A stretch of DNA of 64,000 nucleotides, from NCBI GenBank assembly GCA_932521025.1, contig OW051473.1:9486001-9550000 (forward strand). The letters run 5' to 3'. Below the pieces are notes generated by a model. The model was not told the origin of the DNA and made no database searches. It saw only the letters and a list, made by a program, of their open reading frames with translations. A program made the translations under genes and the position numbers. This stretch comes from Oscheius onirici (Eukaryota; Nematoda; Chromadorea; Rhabditida; Rhabditidae). Shown piece after piece: positions 48,584 through 58,913 of this stretch. Positions within the stretch are counted from its first letter, which is position 1; every line of letters begins with the position of its first letter.

Positions 48584-50110
48584 TTAGACAATCTCCCTGG
48601 CCGTTTTCTTCCACTCCTCATAGACTTCGCGCAGCAGCTCCTTCTTGATCACTCTGCCTAAGAGATTCTCATTCATTTTTCTTTCGTTTGTAGCTCACCA
48701 GCTGACAAGGTACATCCACCGGTAGAGGATGCTTATCGGCAAGATTTCCTGGAGCCACCAATCATGAGTAGTCCCGATTACCTTGATCGGAGTGTAGCAG
48801 AGGGCGTGGAGGGGAAACAGCTCCACAGCGTACTCCAAGGGATCTCCCCGAATCAGACCCATATTTTCCAGAAGCTGAAAGAACAAGTACTAGCGGTAAG
48901 CAGAAACGATAGATTGCCTGAGTTCCCCAGAAGTACCAATCCGTCGCACGATGGCGGAGCAAGAAGGCGATCAGGAAGAATTGGCCGACGGTGGAGACAA
49001 AAGAACCTTGACCAGCATCCTCAGGTACCAGTTCCTAAAAACAATTAGATGAATACTAGTTTTCACTCATCTCCACGTCTTCTCGAGCCCAGAGTTGGCC
49101 ACAAGCTGAGCAGCGCGCGCAAGCTCCTCCTTGTAGTCCTTAGCGCCAGCGCGCTTGAGCTTCGTCACCGTCATGAAGATGCTTCTGACATTTGAAAAAA
49201 ATGATGATTCTCAGCAAAGTATTTAACCTACCCGACAACTGGAGAGACAGCAGAGCCCAGAATGGTAGGTAGCTCAAAACGGCGTGAATGAACCACCACA
49301 GGGGCACGTAGAAGTAGTGGTTGACATAGTGCTGAAATTCAAATGGAAGAGAGATGAGGACCCAGAAATACCCTGGCAGATAGAAGGTAGTGTTGAAATT
49401 CTACGGGGTGGGAAACTGTGCCTGTGTAAAGCTGATTCATTCATGACGGAGTCGGAAAAGTCGAATAAGACGACGCTTTCAGTTTGAAGTTTGCGAGAGA
49501 GTGCCAAAGCTGAGCACCAGATTCTAGTCGGAGTAGTGTGTAACAGATTTCTCAAAATTTCCATGCACTTTCCATGCTTTTGCCTGTTGAGAGCAAGAAA
49601 GTAGGTGTACAGTTCCTTAGGACACACAGAATGAGCACTGACTGGCAGCAAAGGGACGAGGGAAAAAGTGGCGCAGACAGCCCAGCTGCATTACAAAAAC
49701 ACAAATTGCAAAAAGTGCACTCTGATCTTCGCAGGGTCTTGCAAGAGCCCCTCAAAGAACTGTAGAAAAATCTCTACAGAATTGGAATCACTTCAAATCC
49801 TGTCATGATCCGAGTAGTGTGTAACAGATTTCTCTTGAGCTTTAAATGCTTCTAGTTTGATATATCGGCACTAAAAGAAACCAGTGTTTACCCCGAAACG
49901 AGAGGTGTAACTGGATTTGGAAGGCAAGAGAGACAGGTCAGGTCAATCTATATTCAAAACTCGCTTGGGACGGGGTGCCTAACTCGAATGGCACTGTTGC
50001 GTGGGTGACAAAATCACAGATCCAGCAACGAACGTCGTCTGACTTAGATCCTACGTACCAGCTTCAGCGTCCCTTCATCGACAGTTTGTTTTAATGCAAA
50101 TTCGTAACAG
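48584..50110 (-). CDS. Multi-exon, multi-pass membrane protein, unidentified
   Basis: Clear coding segments on the minus strand, in order: KQTVDEGTLKL (ends at gtacgt, 50059); FFEGLLQDPAKIRVHFLQF from 49759; a hydrophobic segment ATFSLVPLLPVSAH; TVSHPVEFQHYLLSAR (49421-49372); HYVNHYFYVPLWWFIHAVLS with SYLPFWALLS (from 49331); TVTKLKRAGAKDYKEELARA (49190-49085); QFFLIAFLLRHRATDWYFW; LENMGLIRGDPLEYAVELF; and a charged tail RVIKKELLREVYEEWKKTAR ending at TAA 48586-48584. An intron near 48930 seems to use a GC donor (cag|gcaatc). Several junctions do not close in phase with my boundaries, so the exon map is provisional. Alternating hydrophobic helices and a lysine-rich tail suggest an organelle membrane protein; identity unknown. 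Confidence 0.5.
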
Positions 50111-50210
50111 TGTAGCTAATAGTAGGCTAAAAAGATACTAGATTCTACCATTACCATTTTTGTAACTTATAGCATTCTACCAGAATTCTAGTTGATTATG
50201 TGACAGCTAG
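50100..50210 (+). repeat. Weak relative of the gctac/agtag tandem array
   Basis: gtagctaatagtaggctaaa, gattctaccatt, cattctaccagaattctag. Similar word set to the arrays near 29.5 and 46.6 kb, less regular. Confidence 0.35.
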
Positions 50211-50401
50211 TACCCGACCCTATTTCGGTGCTTACAAGTGGTATCCAGCTATCCTTTTCTCAATTTTGCCCCTAAAAAAGCAAACCAATATCAGAACAGC
50301 ACATTTAATAGCGGGTTTTATTCATTCGCAACCACTGTTAGGGGTGTTCGGGACCACACTTGATGTGTACCGATGTACCGAACCAAGAATGCACCAGTTA
50401 C

Positions 50402-50502
50402 CCGTTGAGACGGAATTCGATTTCAATCAGCATCGTGTACTTGTCACCAGCGACGCCGTCTCCGCGATCCTTGTTTTCGTGGATCCCATTGCAACTATTG
50501 TC
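50402..50502 (-). CDS. Isolated coding-like exon
   Basis: Reads DNSCNGIHENKDRGDGVAGD then KYTMLIEIEFRLNG between an ag acceptor and a gtaact donor on the minus strand. Together with two segments at 52146-52320 (KTSATKTQIVDVKGQNF; EQTGNVIGTWNESVKHV) on the same strand it could belong to one small-domain gene now split by the inverted-repeat element. Phases do not all fit, so this is tentative. Confidence 0.3.
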
Positions 50503-50587
50503 CTTGCAGATTGGCACAAAGTCAGAAAGGATCCTCTTTTTTGCGGCGAAAGTATGAATTTCTTTTGTCGGGTCCATATGGAACAGT

Positions 50588-51884
50588 TTATATATTGCAG
50601 TTCAAACTGATTTTCAGTTCAAATTGAAATGAACTAGTTCAAATTGATTATTCAATTTGAACTAGTGTAAAATAATTTCAACTAGTTGAAATTGATTTTT
50701 ATTTCTTTCTCATTTTTTCTGTGCCTTTTTATTCATTTTTTTACAGTATTTTTTGTAAATTTTTATTTTTTTTTCGAACATTTTGACTCCAAAACGACCT
50801 CTGACGGAATCTTACACGTTTTGTTTGAAGGAGAAATTTTATTGAAAACAACAAAAAACATCAACAACGATAAGCAGCAACAAAACGAAGATTGTCTCTT
50901 TGGCAGGAGCACTTCTTCGTGTCGCATAATGTAGAACAGGAACAGCGTGTTACTCCTTGGCTACCAGTAATTGAATCTTCGGCTTCAGTTGGTTTCTTGA
51001 AAACCAATTGGGCAGAATTCCGTTCTTCGTACCAATCCTAGACAATACTTTGTACAAAAAATTTGGTAGAGACTAACCCATAAAAACAATCCTTCTCATC
51101 AGAACAGTCGACTCGGATCAGACGAAACATTGGAGCGTCCTCGTTCGTCTATAGCAGAAACGAAGAGAATTGAAGGAAAAATAGAGACTCTCACATTTGT
51201 CGAAGAGCGCTGCGTCCATTTTTGCTCCATCTGCATTTCTTGCAGCCCTTGTTGACTCGTCTTAGTCGCTTTTCGATCTTCTTCCGGCAGTTTTAAGTTC
51301 TGAAAACAAGATAAAAATAAAACGACATTTGACTAACCGAATTGCTTTGTTCCTCGGCTTCATTGGATCGGTTCTCGTCGTCTTCTAGGCGTTCATCAGC
51401 TTTGGTTGCAGATTTAAACGTCATCTTGTTGCCTAAAGTATAGATAATGAAAAAAAAGCTAAAAGAATAAAGACTGGGGCGTTGAAAATCGTACAACAGC
51501 AAGAAAACTGAAAAAAGGCATTGGAAACGTCTCTAAGAACATGAATGAGGGCCCAACAGCATAAATAATCGAATAAAACTCGAGAAAATGAGCATTATAG
51601 ACAGACTCGCCCGAAAATTTTGTAAAAACGTAGAAAACGCAGATGCAGGTACTGAGGACCTAGTTTGAATTTCGTTTTGGTGTCAAAATGCTTGAAATTT
51701 AGTCTCTTTTTCATAAGAAAGAAAATGAAATGGGAATAAACGAGGGAAAATACGATAAAAACGTAGAAATCATCGAGAAAATGAAAAACAAAATGAAAAT
51801 CAATTTGAACGTATCGAAATCAATTTGAACTGAAACGAAATCAATTTACACTAGTTCATTTCAATTTGAACTGCAACATATATA
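50588..51884. mobile_element. 1.3-kb element with terminal inverted repeats enclosing a spliced gene
   Basis: The left end (tatattgcagttcaaactga... then caaattgaaatgaactagt) matches the reverse complement of the right end (tatatgttgcagttcaaatt, gaaatgaactagtgtaaatt). Both termini, about 100 nt each, are built of repeated ttcaaattga words in opposite orientation. AT-rich sequence follows inside both ends. A four-exon gene lies wholly inside (51424-50950). No transposase was found, so any movement would depend on enzymes from elsewhere. Confidence 0.6.
50950..51424 (-). CDS. 116-aa hydrophilic protein inside the inverted-repeat element
   Basis: Four exons (51424-51338, 51299-51195, 51148-51078, 51037-50950) close to 116 residues with good splice sites. 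The first half is charged (KADERLEDDENRSNEAEEQ, LPEEDRKATKTSQQ); the second half is compact: MFRLIRVDCSDEKDCFYGIG then NGILPNWFSRNQ and IQLLVAKE. No signal peptide, no zinc-finger or nuclease motif that I can name. Introns show that it is not a simple retrocopy. It could be a captured host gene or the element's own accessory gene. Confidence 0.6.
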
Positions 51885-52552
51885 AGCAGGAAGAAAGAAA
51901 ACCTGATAAATCCAAACGTGGTAACTGGGATTTGTCGCGGAACACTTGAATTCGTTAGAAATCTTCGAAAGAAAAGCAGTGTTCATGTCAGTGGCAGGAG
52001 GAGGCGGACAGTTTCCTTTGCATTCGATCGTTTTTCCTTAATTCACTACCAAAGGGTTTTCGGAGATAAAGCTGTCCATAATCTTTCTGGAAAGCACTTC
52101 TTCGATCCGCCGGTTCGATTCGCCACAAGGTTCGATCCGCCATGTTCAATGCGTGTAGTAAAATACGTCACGAGGTTTCACAAAATTCTGGCCTTTAACA
52201 TCCACGATTTGCGTCTTCGTGGCACTAGTTTTGTCTATGTTCAAATGCTCCGTTCAAAGAACATGTTTGACGCTCTCATTCCATGTTCCAATGACATTTC
52301 CAGTCTGTTCCTGAATTTTGATTAAAAAATTTTAGGCTTGATAGTTTACCGCGATTAGAGTGATGTTGAAGTTGAAATCAGGGGAAAGAATGGACTGACC
52401 GGAAGAATCTCTCGTAGACATTGTACGTGATACTAAAATTTGGTATCATCATCAACTGTGAGAATGTGGTTTGAAGTAGCGGATATACGATAGTAGAGGC
52501 CCTACTGATACCCACCTTGTATTTCAGCGTGTTCACCGGCCGTGGATACATT

Positions 52553-52936
52553 TCAAGTTACTTTACATTTCAAGTTGACGACAATTTCGAACTTGCCGTC
52601 CTCATTTTTCACTGGACATTCTCGAACGATTTTTTCCTCGGTCTTCTCTTCGCCGCAGTTGTGTAAGATCTTGATTTTGAACTCATAGAGTTTCCCAAAG
52701 TCATCAAGATCCTTTCCCGAAAGTTGTCTTTTTACTTCTCCTTTGGCTCTTCTAACATCTCCGGTCTTGGCTATTGTCCCGTTGGACGACCCGATGTCGT
52801 CGTTCAAAGAGGCCATTCCGTCGTCCTGAAAAAATGCTTTTGAACATCCCAAAAGTTGTCTAACCTCGACCACACTGACGTGGTACATATATGGACCAAC
52901 GGGGCAGAAGAGCTTGAACTTTAATTCAAAGTTCAT
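52553..52936 (-). CDS. Small protein, possibly transthyretin-like
   Basis: Two exons (52936-52865, 52825-52553) close to 114 residues. It reads MNFELKFKLFCPVGPYMYHV, then a Gly/Asp-rich loop (LNDDIGSSNGTIAKTGDVRR), KLYEFKIKILHNCGEEKTEE and a last strand FEIVVNLKCKV. The pattern of strands and the ILHNC motif recall nematode transthyretin-like (TTL) proteins, which have an IYH.C motif at this place, but the usual signal peptide and N-terminal motif are missing. TTL assignment is a guess; the gene model is sound. The next ORFs downstream on the strand may be decayed relatives. Confidence 0.6.
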   Translation of the reverse strand: MNFELKFKLFCPVGPYMYHVSVVEVRQLLGCSKAFFQDDGMASLNDDIGSSNGTIAKTGDVRRAKGEVKRQLSGKDLDDFGKLYEFKIKILHNCGEEKTEEKIVRECPVKNEDGKFEIVVNLKCKVT

Positions 52937-53729
52937 TACTAGGGCAGCACGTCTGGCCAGACATTCAAGTTGATGGATACTGAAAAATATAGGGTTAACT
53001 GGTGAAGAAGAGCATCGAGAAAGACTGAGAGTGAGAAGTGGAAGCTAGCTTTCTTTCACAAAATGGCATGTTTTAAGCAAGTTTTCTCGTTAGTATTCAT
53101 TTTTAAAAAGGAGACAAAAGAAAGAAAAAAATACTAGCTTTCTACTCTCCCACATAAAAGAGAAAAAGGTCAGAAAAAAAGGTCTCGATTGCCGCGTGAT
53201 TCGCTACTTCGTGAGGCATTGATTGTAACAAAAAAGGACAGTAAAAGCAGGTCAAAACAGCAAATTAGTACTCCTAGCACTTGGCAAAGCGGCTCTTTTA
53301 TTAACCTTCTTGTTTTTGACCATGTTGACTTCAGAGTCAAAGCAGGATAACAACCTTTTCAAATAAGCTGTCATTCTGCCCCAAAAGGTGAAGAGTGATC
53401 TGAACACGACGATAAGTGCTCCAGGCAGCAATTTAAACGGCACAAGTATCAAACAAAGGCATTAATACGCGGATCGCAAAGTTTTTGGTTTCACGAGGAG
53501 CTGTCGGCTCAGCTCATCTCCAAGTTTAAGAAGGCATCAGCTTTCGCAACCATCTGTTCTTGTCTAGGAACCCTCGTATCTCAGATGAACAATGACGAGT
53601 GTGTGAATTGACAGAATACCATTCACTTGCCATCTCTCCGTTAGCAGTCAGCACCTCGTTATGAGAAACTTTTAAATTATTTTTTTATTGATTTTAAACG
53701 GTAACAAAGCAAGGGAATGTAATGATATT
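52937..53729. other. Intergenic region
   Basis: AT-rich. The frame at 53252-53452 has no support. Confidence 0.4.
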
Positions 53730-54514
53730 TTACTGAGATACTAGGCCCCGTAGTGGGCAGGGCACTTGGTAACACAGCCAGAACGGAGAACAATAGTTTT
53801 CTGTATGGGACTTCTTCTGTATGGGCCGGGCACGAGGTGGAGGAGTCGGACGTCCAGTGGGTTTCATGCCTCCTCCCACCGACGCTAGGCGGCCTCCTTG
53901 AAAAACAGGTAGAGGAGGTGCAACATTGGCTCTCTTCACCACGGCGTGGACAACTGGGTTTCCGACCTGAAGAAAATTTTTGGATCCGTCATTTTTACCC
54001 CTCCCCTCATTTTCGAGAAGCCGGAAAAGCCCTTTAATTTCTGTCTTTTTGTTACTCAGCTAACAGATTGGCCCACTTTGCAGAGCATCCTGTTTATATT
54101 TGTGTTGTAGAGAAAAAAGCCGTTAATTTCCTATTTTGAGATTAAAGTGTTTTCAAAAACCGGAACTTCTTGTTTTCACAATGATCAAGGCACTCAATGT
54201 TCCGCAAACTTGCAACGTTGTAGTGCTTATCAGATGCTACAACTTACGATAGCTTCATCCTTGGTGGGCTGGGCACGAACTGGAGAAGATGGCCGACGTT
54301 TATGGGTTTTCATGACTCCTCCCACCGATGGGCGTGCCCATCGCGGTATGCGGCCTCCTTGAAAAACAGGCAGAGGAGGCAGAGCATTGACTCTCTCCAC
54401 CACGGCGTTAACACTGGAGTTTTCGACCAGAAGAAAATTTTGAGATCCGTCATTTTTACCCCTCTCAATTTTAGAAAATTGTACAAATTTTACAAATGAA
54501 CCAACCTGAGCCAT
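53730..54514 (-). CDS. Pro/Arg-rich protein built from a duplicated exon
   Basis: Two exons (54514-54248, 53966-53730) close to 167 residues. Both contain the same unit: VNALPPLPVFQGGR...SVGGVMKTHKRRPSSPVRAQP in the first and ANVAPPLPVFQGGR...SVGGGMKPTGRPTPPPRARP in the second. The duplication includes the sequence before the unit (ggggtaaaaatgacggatc...aaaattttcttc). In the second copy this ends in cag, a working acceptor; in the first it ends in ctg, and the stretch is instead read through in frame from MAQVGSF. The end of the protein (CSPFWLCYQVPCPLRG) is Cys-rich and unique. Proline motifs suggest SH3/WW-type binding; function unknown. A possible 5' exon border (ctttcag) lies at 54556. 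Confidence 0.6.
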
Positions 54515-54917
54515 ATTTCAGAGGAGAGGTTGATGGAGTGAAGTGAAGAGTGACCTGAAAGCTGGGTGGGTCCCGTTCGCCCCCCCCCCCCCCCCCGACC
54601 CCTTTGAGGGTGAACTCGTATTTTTCAACGGCAAATCGTCCCCAAATCGTCGGGAATCAATTTCTTTCGATGAATATAAGTTAGAATAATTATTTTTGAT
54701 AGGAAAAACGTTCATTTCGCTAAAATTCAATTTTTGGCTTGGAATGTCAGCTTTTAGGCTGATTTTCGCCTATAAGTATTTGTCCAAGGAGAAAGAGAGT
54801 CTGACAAAGGTTCCCGCAACGGAAATTCTTCGTTCAGTTTATGACTTGATATTGTTCCTTGAAATTAGTTTCAGGAAACATTTCATTTTCAAGAGAACGA
54901 TTCCATTGTAGCCGTTC
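54515..54917. other. Intergenic region with a 17-C run
   Basis: Holds the leader of the duplicated-exon gene and the homopolymer at 54580-54596. Confidence 0.4.
54580..54596 (+). repeat. 17-nt C homopolymer
   Basis: A run of 17 C about 24 nt from a tttcag acceptor on the other strand, where it reads as G17. Apart from the G15 at 16331 no run of this kind occurs in the window. Confidence 0.8.
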
Positions 54918-55115
54918 TCAGCCGTTCTTGATCTTTTTTATGTTTTCCATGCAAGCGTTCATGAACATTTTCTTTTGGACTAGTTGACCGAGACGAATAT
55001 GTTGTCCCAAAGTCATCTCCTTCTCTTGTTCTTCTTGCGAGAAGCCGGTTGCCTTATTCCATGGAGAATTTTTTCTTTTCTGTTCTAAACAATGTCTACT
55101 TAATCGTCGCGTCAT
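54918..55115 (-). CDS. 65-aa basic ORF, or last exon of a longer gene
   Basis: Reads MTRRLSRHCLEQKRKNSPWN, then a helix EEQEKEMTLGQHIRLGQLVQ and a Lys-rich end NIKKIKNG before TGA. The sequence before KRKN (gtttagaacag) could be a splice acceptor, making this the last exon of a gene that begins further up the strand. It looks coding but I cannot name it. Confidence 0.4.
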   Translation of the reverse strand: MTRRLSRHCLEQKRKNSPWNKATGFSQEEQEKEMTLGQHIRLGQLVQKKMFMNACMENIKKIKNG

Positions 55116-55384
55116 ATATGCATGAAAAACTTGTTTTCTGTTTTTTTATTCGAATTAAACCATCAAAATGCAATTCGTCGTTGAAAGATTTAATGACAGC
55201 GGTAAGGAAAGTCGTATAAGAAGAGGCAGGAGTCTTGGAGTGTTGATGAGAGCAGTTGTGACATACAAGCCTGTTTCTCAAACTAAAATTCCTGCAAGAC
55301 AAGCTAAGCTGGAGAGAGATTCTAGAGCAGACTACAGTGTTTATTAGTGTCCCTGACAAGAAATTTTATTGCGAATCGTGTCTC

Positions 55385-55735
55385 ACTTGACCTCGACCAC
55401 AATTCTAGCCATTCCTCGTCGTTTCACTTTCTCATATCCTGCCGGGTCGTTGTCCGTTGTCGGCTACAGCGTCTTCGTCTTGTTCTCTTCATGCTGTGCC
55501 GTTTCGTGTCAGTTGGTTTCGTCTTGTCGAGCGGCTTCTTCTCTTTTACCAACATCTCCTTAGAGTCTTTCTTCAGCGGCTCCACTGCCTTTTCAGTCTT
55601 TTTTCGGCATTTCCTTTTTGTCTGTCTCCGTCTCGATAGTTTTTAGTTTCTCTTGTCTCTGTTTCTCTTCGACGGCCAGGCTCTGCTCACCACTGCCGTA
55701 AATAATAGTCAAAGTAGGCTTTTTTATCGCTCTTC
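55385..55735 (-). pseudogene. Lys-rich coding relic with frame shift
   Basis: On the minus strand a frame reads KIRRRRAIKKPTLTIIYG, EQSLAVEEKQRQEKLKTIET and stops at KKD. The same style continues one frame over, across an AAAAAA tract near 55590, as TEKAVEPLKKDSKEMLVKEK, PLDKTKPTDTKRHS and MKRTRRRRCSRQRTTTR. Either a one-base change in the A-tract has broken one gene, or an unrecognised intron is present. No family is recognised. Confidence 0.35.
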
Positions 55736-55740
55736 GGCGT

Positions 55741-56187
55741 CTTATTTTCGGTCACTTAGTGTTATCAGTAGCAAGGCTTGGAGCAAAAAAAAAAACAGAA
55801 ACAACAACTTCAAGGAGCTGAAGAAGTAGCCAAAGACAATCGTGTTCTACCAAGTGCGATTGAACAACCTTAAGGATCGCATTATCGAATACTCAGAAAC
55901 CATAACCCCTGGAATCATCTTTAACCTAAGGAACCATAACTTTCTTTATCCCTTACTCATAGCAGCAGAACTGAAACCGACTAATGCCCTTGTACGAAGC
56001 GGAGAAAAATTTATTTACTAAACATCAACTGAGAATCATACCACTGGGTCGTTAATAGGACGAAAGTTAGCCAAACGGGAGTTCCCTGCTCGACTGCCAA
56101 AGAAATACACCGATGATGGGAAAGCTTGAAATTTTAAGACGAGTCCACGGAACTACGAACACTACAAAAAAGTTCACTATTAAGAGT
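55741..56187. other. Intergenic region downstream of DLST
   Basis: No gene recognised. Contains an A11 tract. Confidence 0.4.
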
Positions 56188-58913
56188 TTACAGGTTCATA
56201 AGAATGCTTCGCGGATCTTCGACGGCCGTCTTAATCTTCTTCAAGAAGGTCACAGCCTCCCTGCCGTCAATCAGTCGGTGGTCGTACGTCAAGGCAATGG
56301 TCATGATGGGGCGGATCTCCACCTGTATCAGAAAAATGTAACCAAATCTACTAAAAGAGTACCTTTCCATTGACGGCAACGGGACGATCAAAGATTCCGT
56401 GCATTCCGAGGATGGCACTCTGGGGAGGGTTGATGATGGGAGTTCCGTACATAGATCCAAAGACACCTCCGTTGGAAATGGTGAAGGTACCTCCTTCCAT
56501 GTCTTCAACAGCTAGCTTGTTGTCACGAGCCTATAAACTATCTGTCTTTTAACTATTTCATAATGTTTTTGGATGCCCTGTATAAAGGTTAAAGTCCTCT
56601 CGAAGCGGCTTGTACTCTCGCAGATGTGCTCGGTATAAGTTTGGAATCTTTACTATGTGAGTTAAATTATTTTCTCTAATCTTAATTCAAGTCTCTACCT
56701 CCGCTGGACTAAAAAGGACGGCAAGAGATGAGAATGATTTGATTACTTTTTATTACTGCATACGTTTTTCTGCATTTTTAACTTGCTGCATACGTCTGGG
56801 ACTGCGAAAATCGGAATCATACTACTGCTGGTGTCCCCTGGTAACTGGCCATCCCAAGCAAATCTCGCAACAATCAGTCTAACTACCTTAAACCTAACTG
56901 CCTGGGGAGGGTTGATGTTGGGAGTTCCGTACGTGACTAACGGTCTTGATGACACATAATTTCATGTTCTAAAGTAGTCTATTCTTTCGAGATATATACG
57001 AGGCTGATACTTGCTAGATGATGCGGATGACCTTAGCAAATTGTATAGTTAGGAGTTGCCATAAACTGTAGGATTATGAAGCAACGTGAGGTTTGTTCAA
57101 ATCGCTGACAAGAATCTCATCTAGCCAAAATCAACCCAAGCAAAATTCATAAACAAAAGTATGTTCACCTTCTCTCCAAGATTGGCCAGCTCCTTTTCAA
57201 TCTGCGCATAATCCATAGACTCGACGTTGCGAAGAACGGGAACGACGAGGCCTTTCGGCGTAGCAACGGCGATGGACATGTCCACGAAGTGACGGTAAAC
57301 GATTTCGTTCTCATCAATGACGGCGTTGACAACCGGGCTCTCAGTCAAAGCATAAGCAGCGGCGCGAACGAAGGGAGACATGAGTCCGAGCTTGATTCCG
57401 TGCTTTTTGGTAAAGTCCTTCTGGTACTTGTTTCTCATGTCGACGATGTTGCTGAAAAGCCGAATTTCACAAAGAAAATATATCAAAAACTACCTCATGT
57501 CGACCTCATTAAAGGTCGTGAGCATGGCATAAGTATTCTGAGCATCCTTGAGGCGTTGAGCGATACGGAGACGCATACGGTTCATCTTGACGCGAACCTC
57601 GTCGCGAGTTCCGGTGATGGCATGCTGAGGATCGACTCCCTGAGGAACCTTGGCGCGAGAGATGGCGGCAACGGGAGTGGAAGAGATGGGCTGACTGGGA
57701 GGCTTGGAGACGGCCGGCATCTTCTTGGGAATTTCTCCCTGAGTGGACTTGGCTGGAACGGCAGCGGCCTTCGGAGCCTCGGTTTTGGCGGGAGATGGAG
57801 CTGGCTTCTTCTCTTCCTTTTTCTCCTCCTTCTTCTCTTCCTTGGGAGCGGCGGCCTGTAAACCAAACTTGAAAAATAGAAAAACTGCTTACGGGAGCAG
57901 CTCCACCTCCAGATCCTGGCTGCAGTTTGTACAACTTTTGTTTGGCGGTAACCTTGGATCCGTCCTCAACAAGGAGCTCCACGATGGTTCCAGCCTGAGG
58001 TGCCGGGCACTCGACGGAAGTCTTGTCGGTCTCAATTTCAGCCACAAGTTCGTCTTCGGCGACCTGGTCTCCGACCTCTGCAAGACTCAAATAAAATTAA
58101 AGGTGTAAAGTACTCACTCTTGAGCCATCTGATATCTCCTTCGGAGATGGACTCGGCGAAAGCTGGACCATCGACGGTAATCACGTCGCTCACTGAAAGT
58201 ATTTAATCAGAAGGCTGAATCAGTCAAGTTTTCTCATGAAATGAAGATGCCGTTAGTGAAGTAAACGATACTTTAAGTCGATTTCTATGCGTTCCAGTTA
58301 AGTTGACTAAAAAGCCGCAATGGCGAAGTAAGAAGAGGGGATAACAATTAATCGAACAGTCCCACGTTAAAATTCCGCCAACATTTCATTTTTTAAACTT
58401 TCGAAGGGTTTGTAGTTTGCCAAGTTAGAAATTTTCATATTAAAATTGAATGTGATAACTTGCGTATAGCCTCTTCAATGATCGTCAATTTGTCAGCTGA
58501 CATCTATGTTTTGCAGTTAATATTCCACTTGTTCCGTGTCAGAACTTATTTGTCCAGCATAAGTAATTATATTTTAACTATTATTATGGCAAGAACAGAT
58601 CTCACTCGTATTGTGCGCTGGAAAAACTACGATTATCTGTCTATGAGTTTGTAACTATGCTCCGGAAGGCAAATACTAGTAACAACCAAAAAACTCACAT
58701 CTGCAAGCAGAAAGATGGAAGAGACGGGACGATTGAGCAGCAATAGCAAAGTTGATCTTCTTGACCGAGAGGGACCCAGCAGTTGTGAGGCATCTAGCAG
58801 TGGCAACAGGCGAAGGCTGAAAAAGAGAATTGAAGACGAAACCCTTGATGAATTACCCTGCGCAGCACCAGAGAAGCGCATCTCCTCAGAGCAGTGGCCC
58901 TATAGCTACTCAT
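56188..58913 (-). CDS. dlst-1: Dihydrolipoamide succinyltransferase (E2 of 2-oxoglutarate dehydrogenase), mitochondrial
   Basis: Eight exons (58913-58857, 58816-58699, 58192-58118, 58077-57893, 57855-57494, 57451-57169, 56530-56363, 56322-56188) close to 460 residues. A basic, Arg/Ser-rich mitochondrial presequence ([20 protein letters not shown]) comes first. The lipoyl domain carries the lipoylated Lys in [13 protein letters not shown] Lys/Pro/Ala linker follows; as in animal DLST there is no separate E3-binding domain. The catalytic domain contains [31 protein letters not shown] and the active-site His in [12 protein letters not shown]. It transfers the succinyl group to CoA in the TCA cycle. 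Intron 6 (56531-57168) contains a short copy of the exon segment encoding [11 protein letters not shown]. Confidence 0.98.
56903..56945 (-). repeat. Fragment copied from the neighbouring DLST exon
   Basis: tggggagggttgatg.tgggagttccgtac is shared, with one difference, by the exon at 56425-56455 and this intron position. Same orientation, so a short direct duplication of about 35-40 nt. Confidence 0.65.

Noticed and set aside
48584-50110. Idea that the membrane protein is an Oxa1/COX18 insertase
   Set aside because: Hydrophobic pattern is only roughly similar and the family's diagnostic segments are absent.
50200-50610. 136-codon plus-strand frame
   Set aside because: Overlaps a more protein-like exon on the minus strand; ends inside the inverted-repeat terminus.
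57289-58108. Plus-strand frames of 190 and 121 codons
   Set aside because: Antisense to the DLST lipoyl and linker exons.
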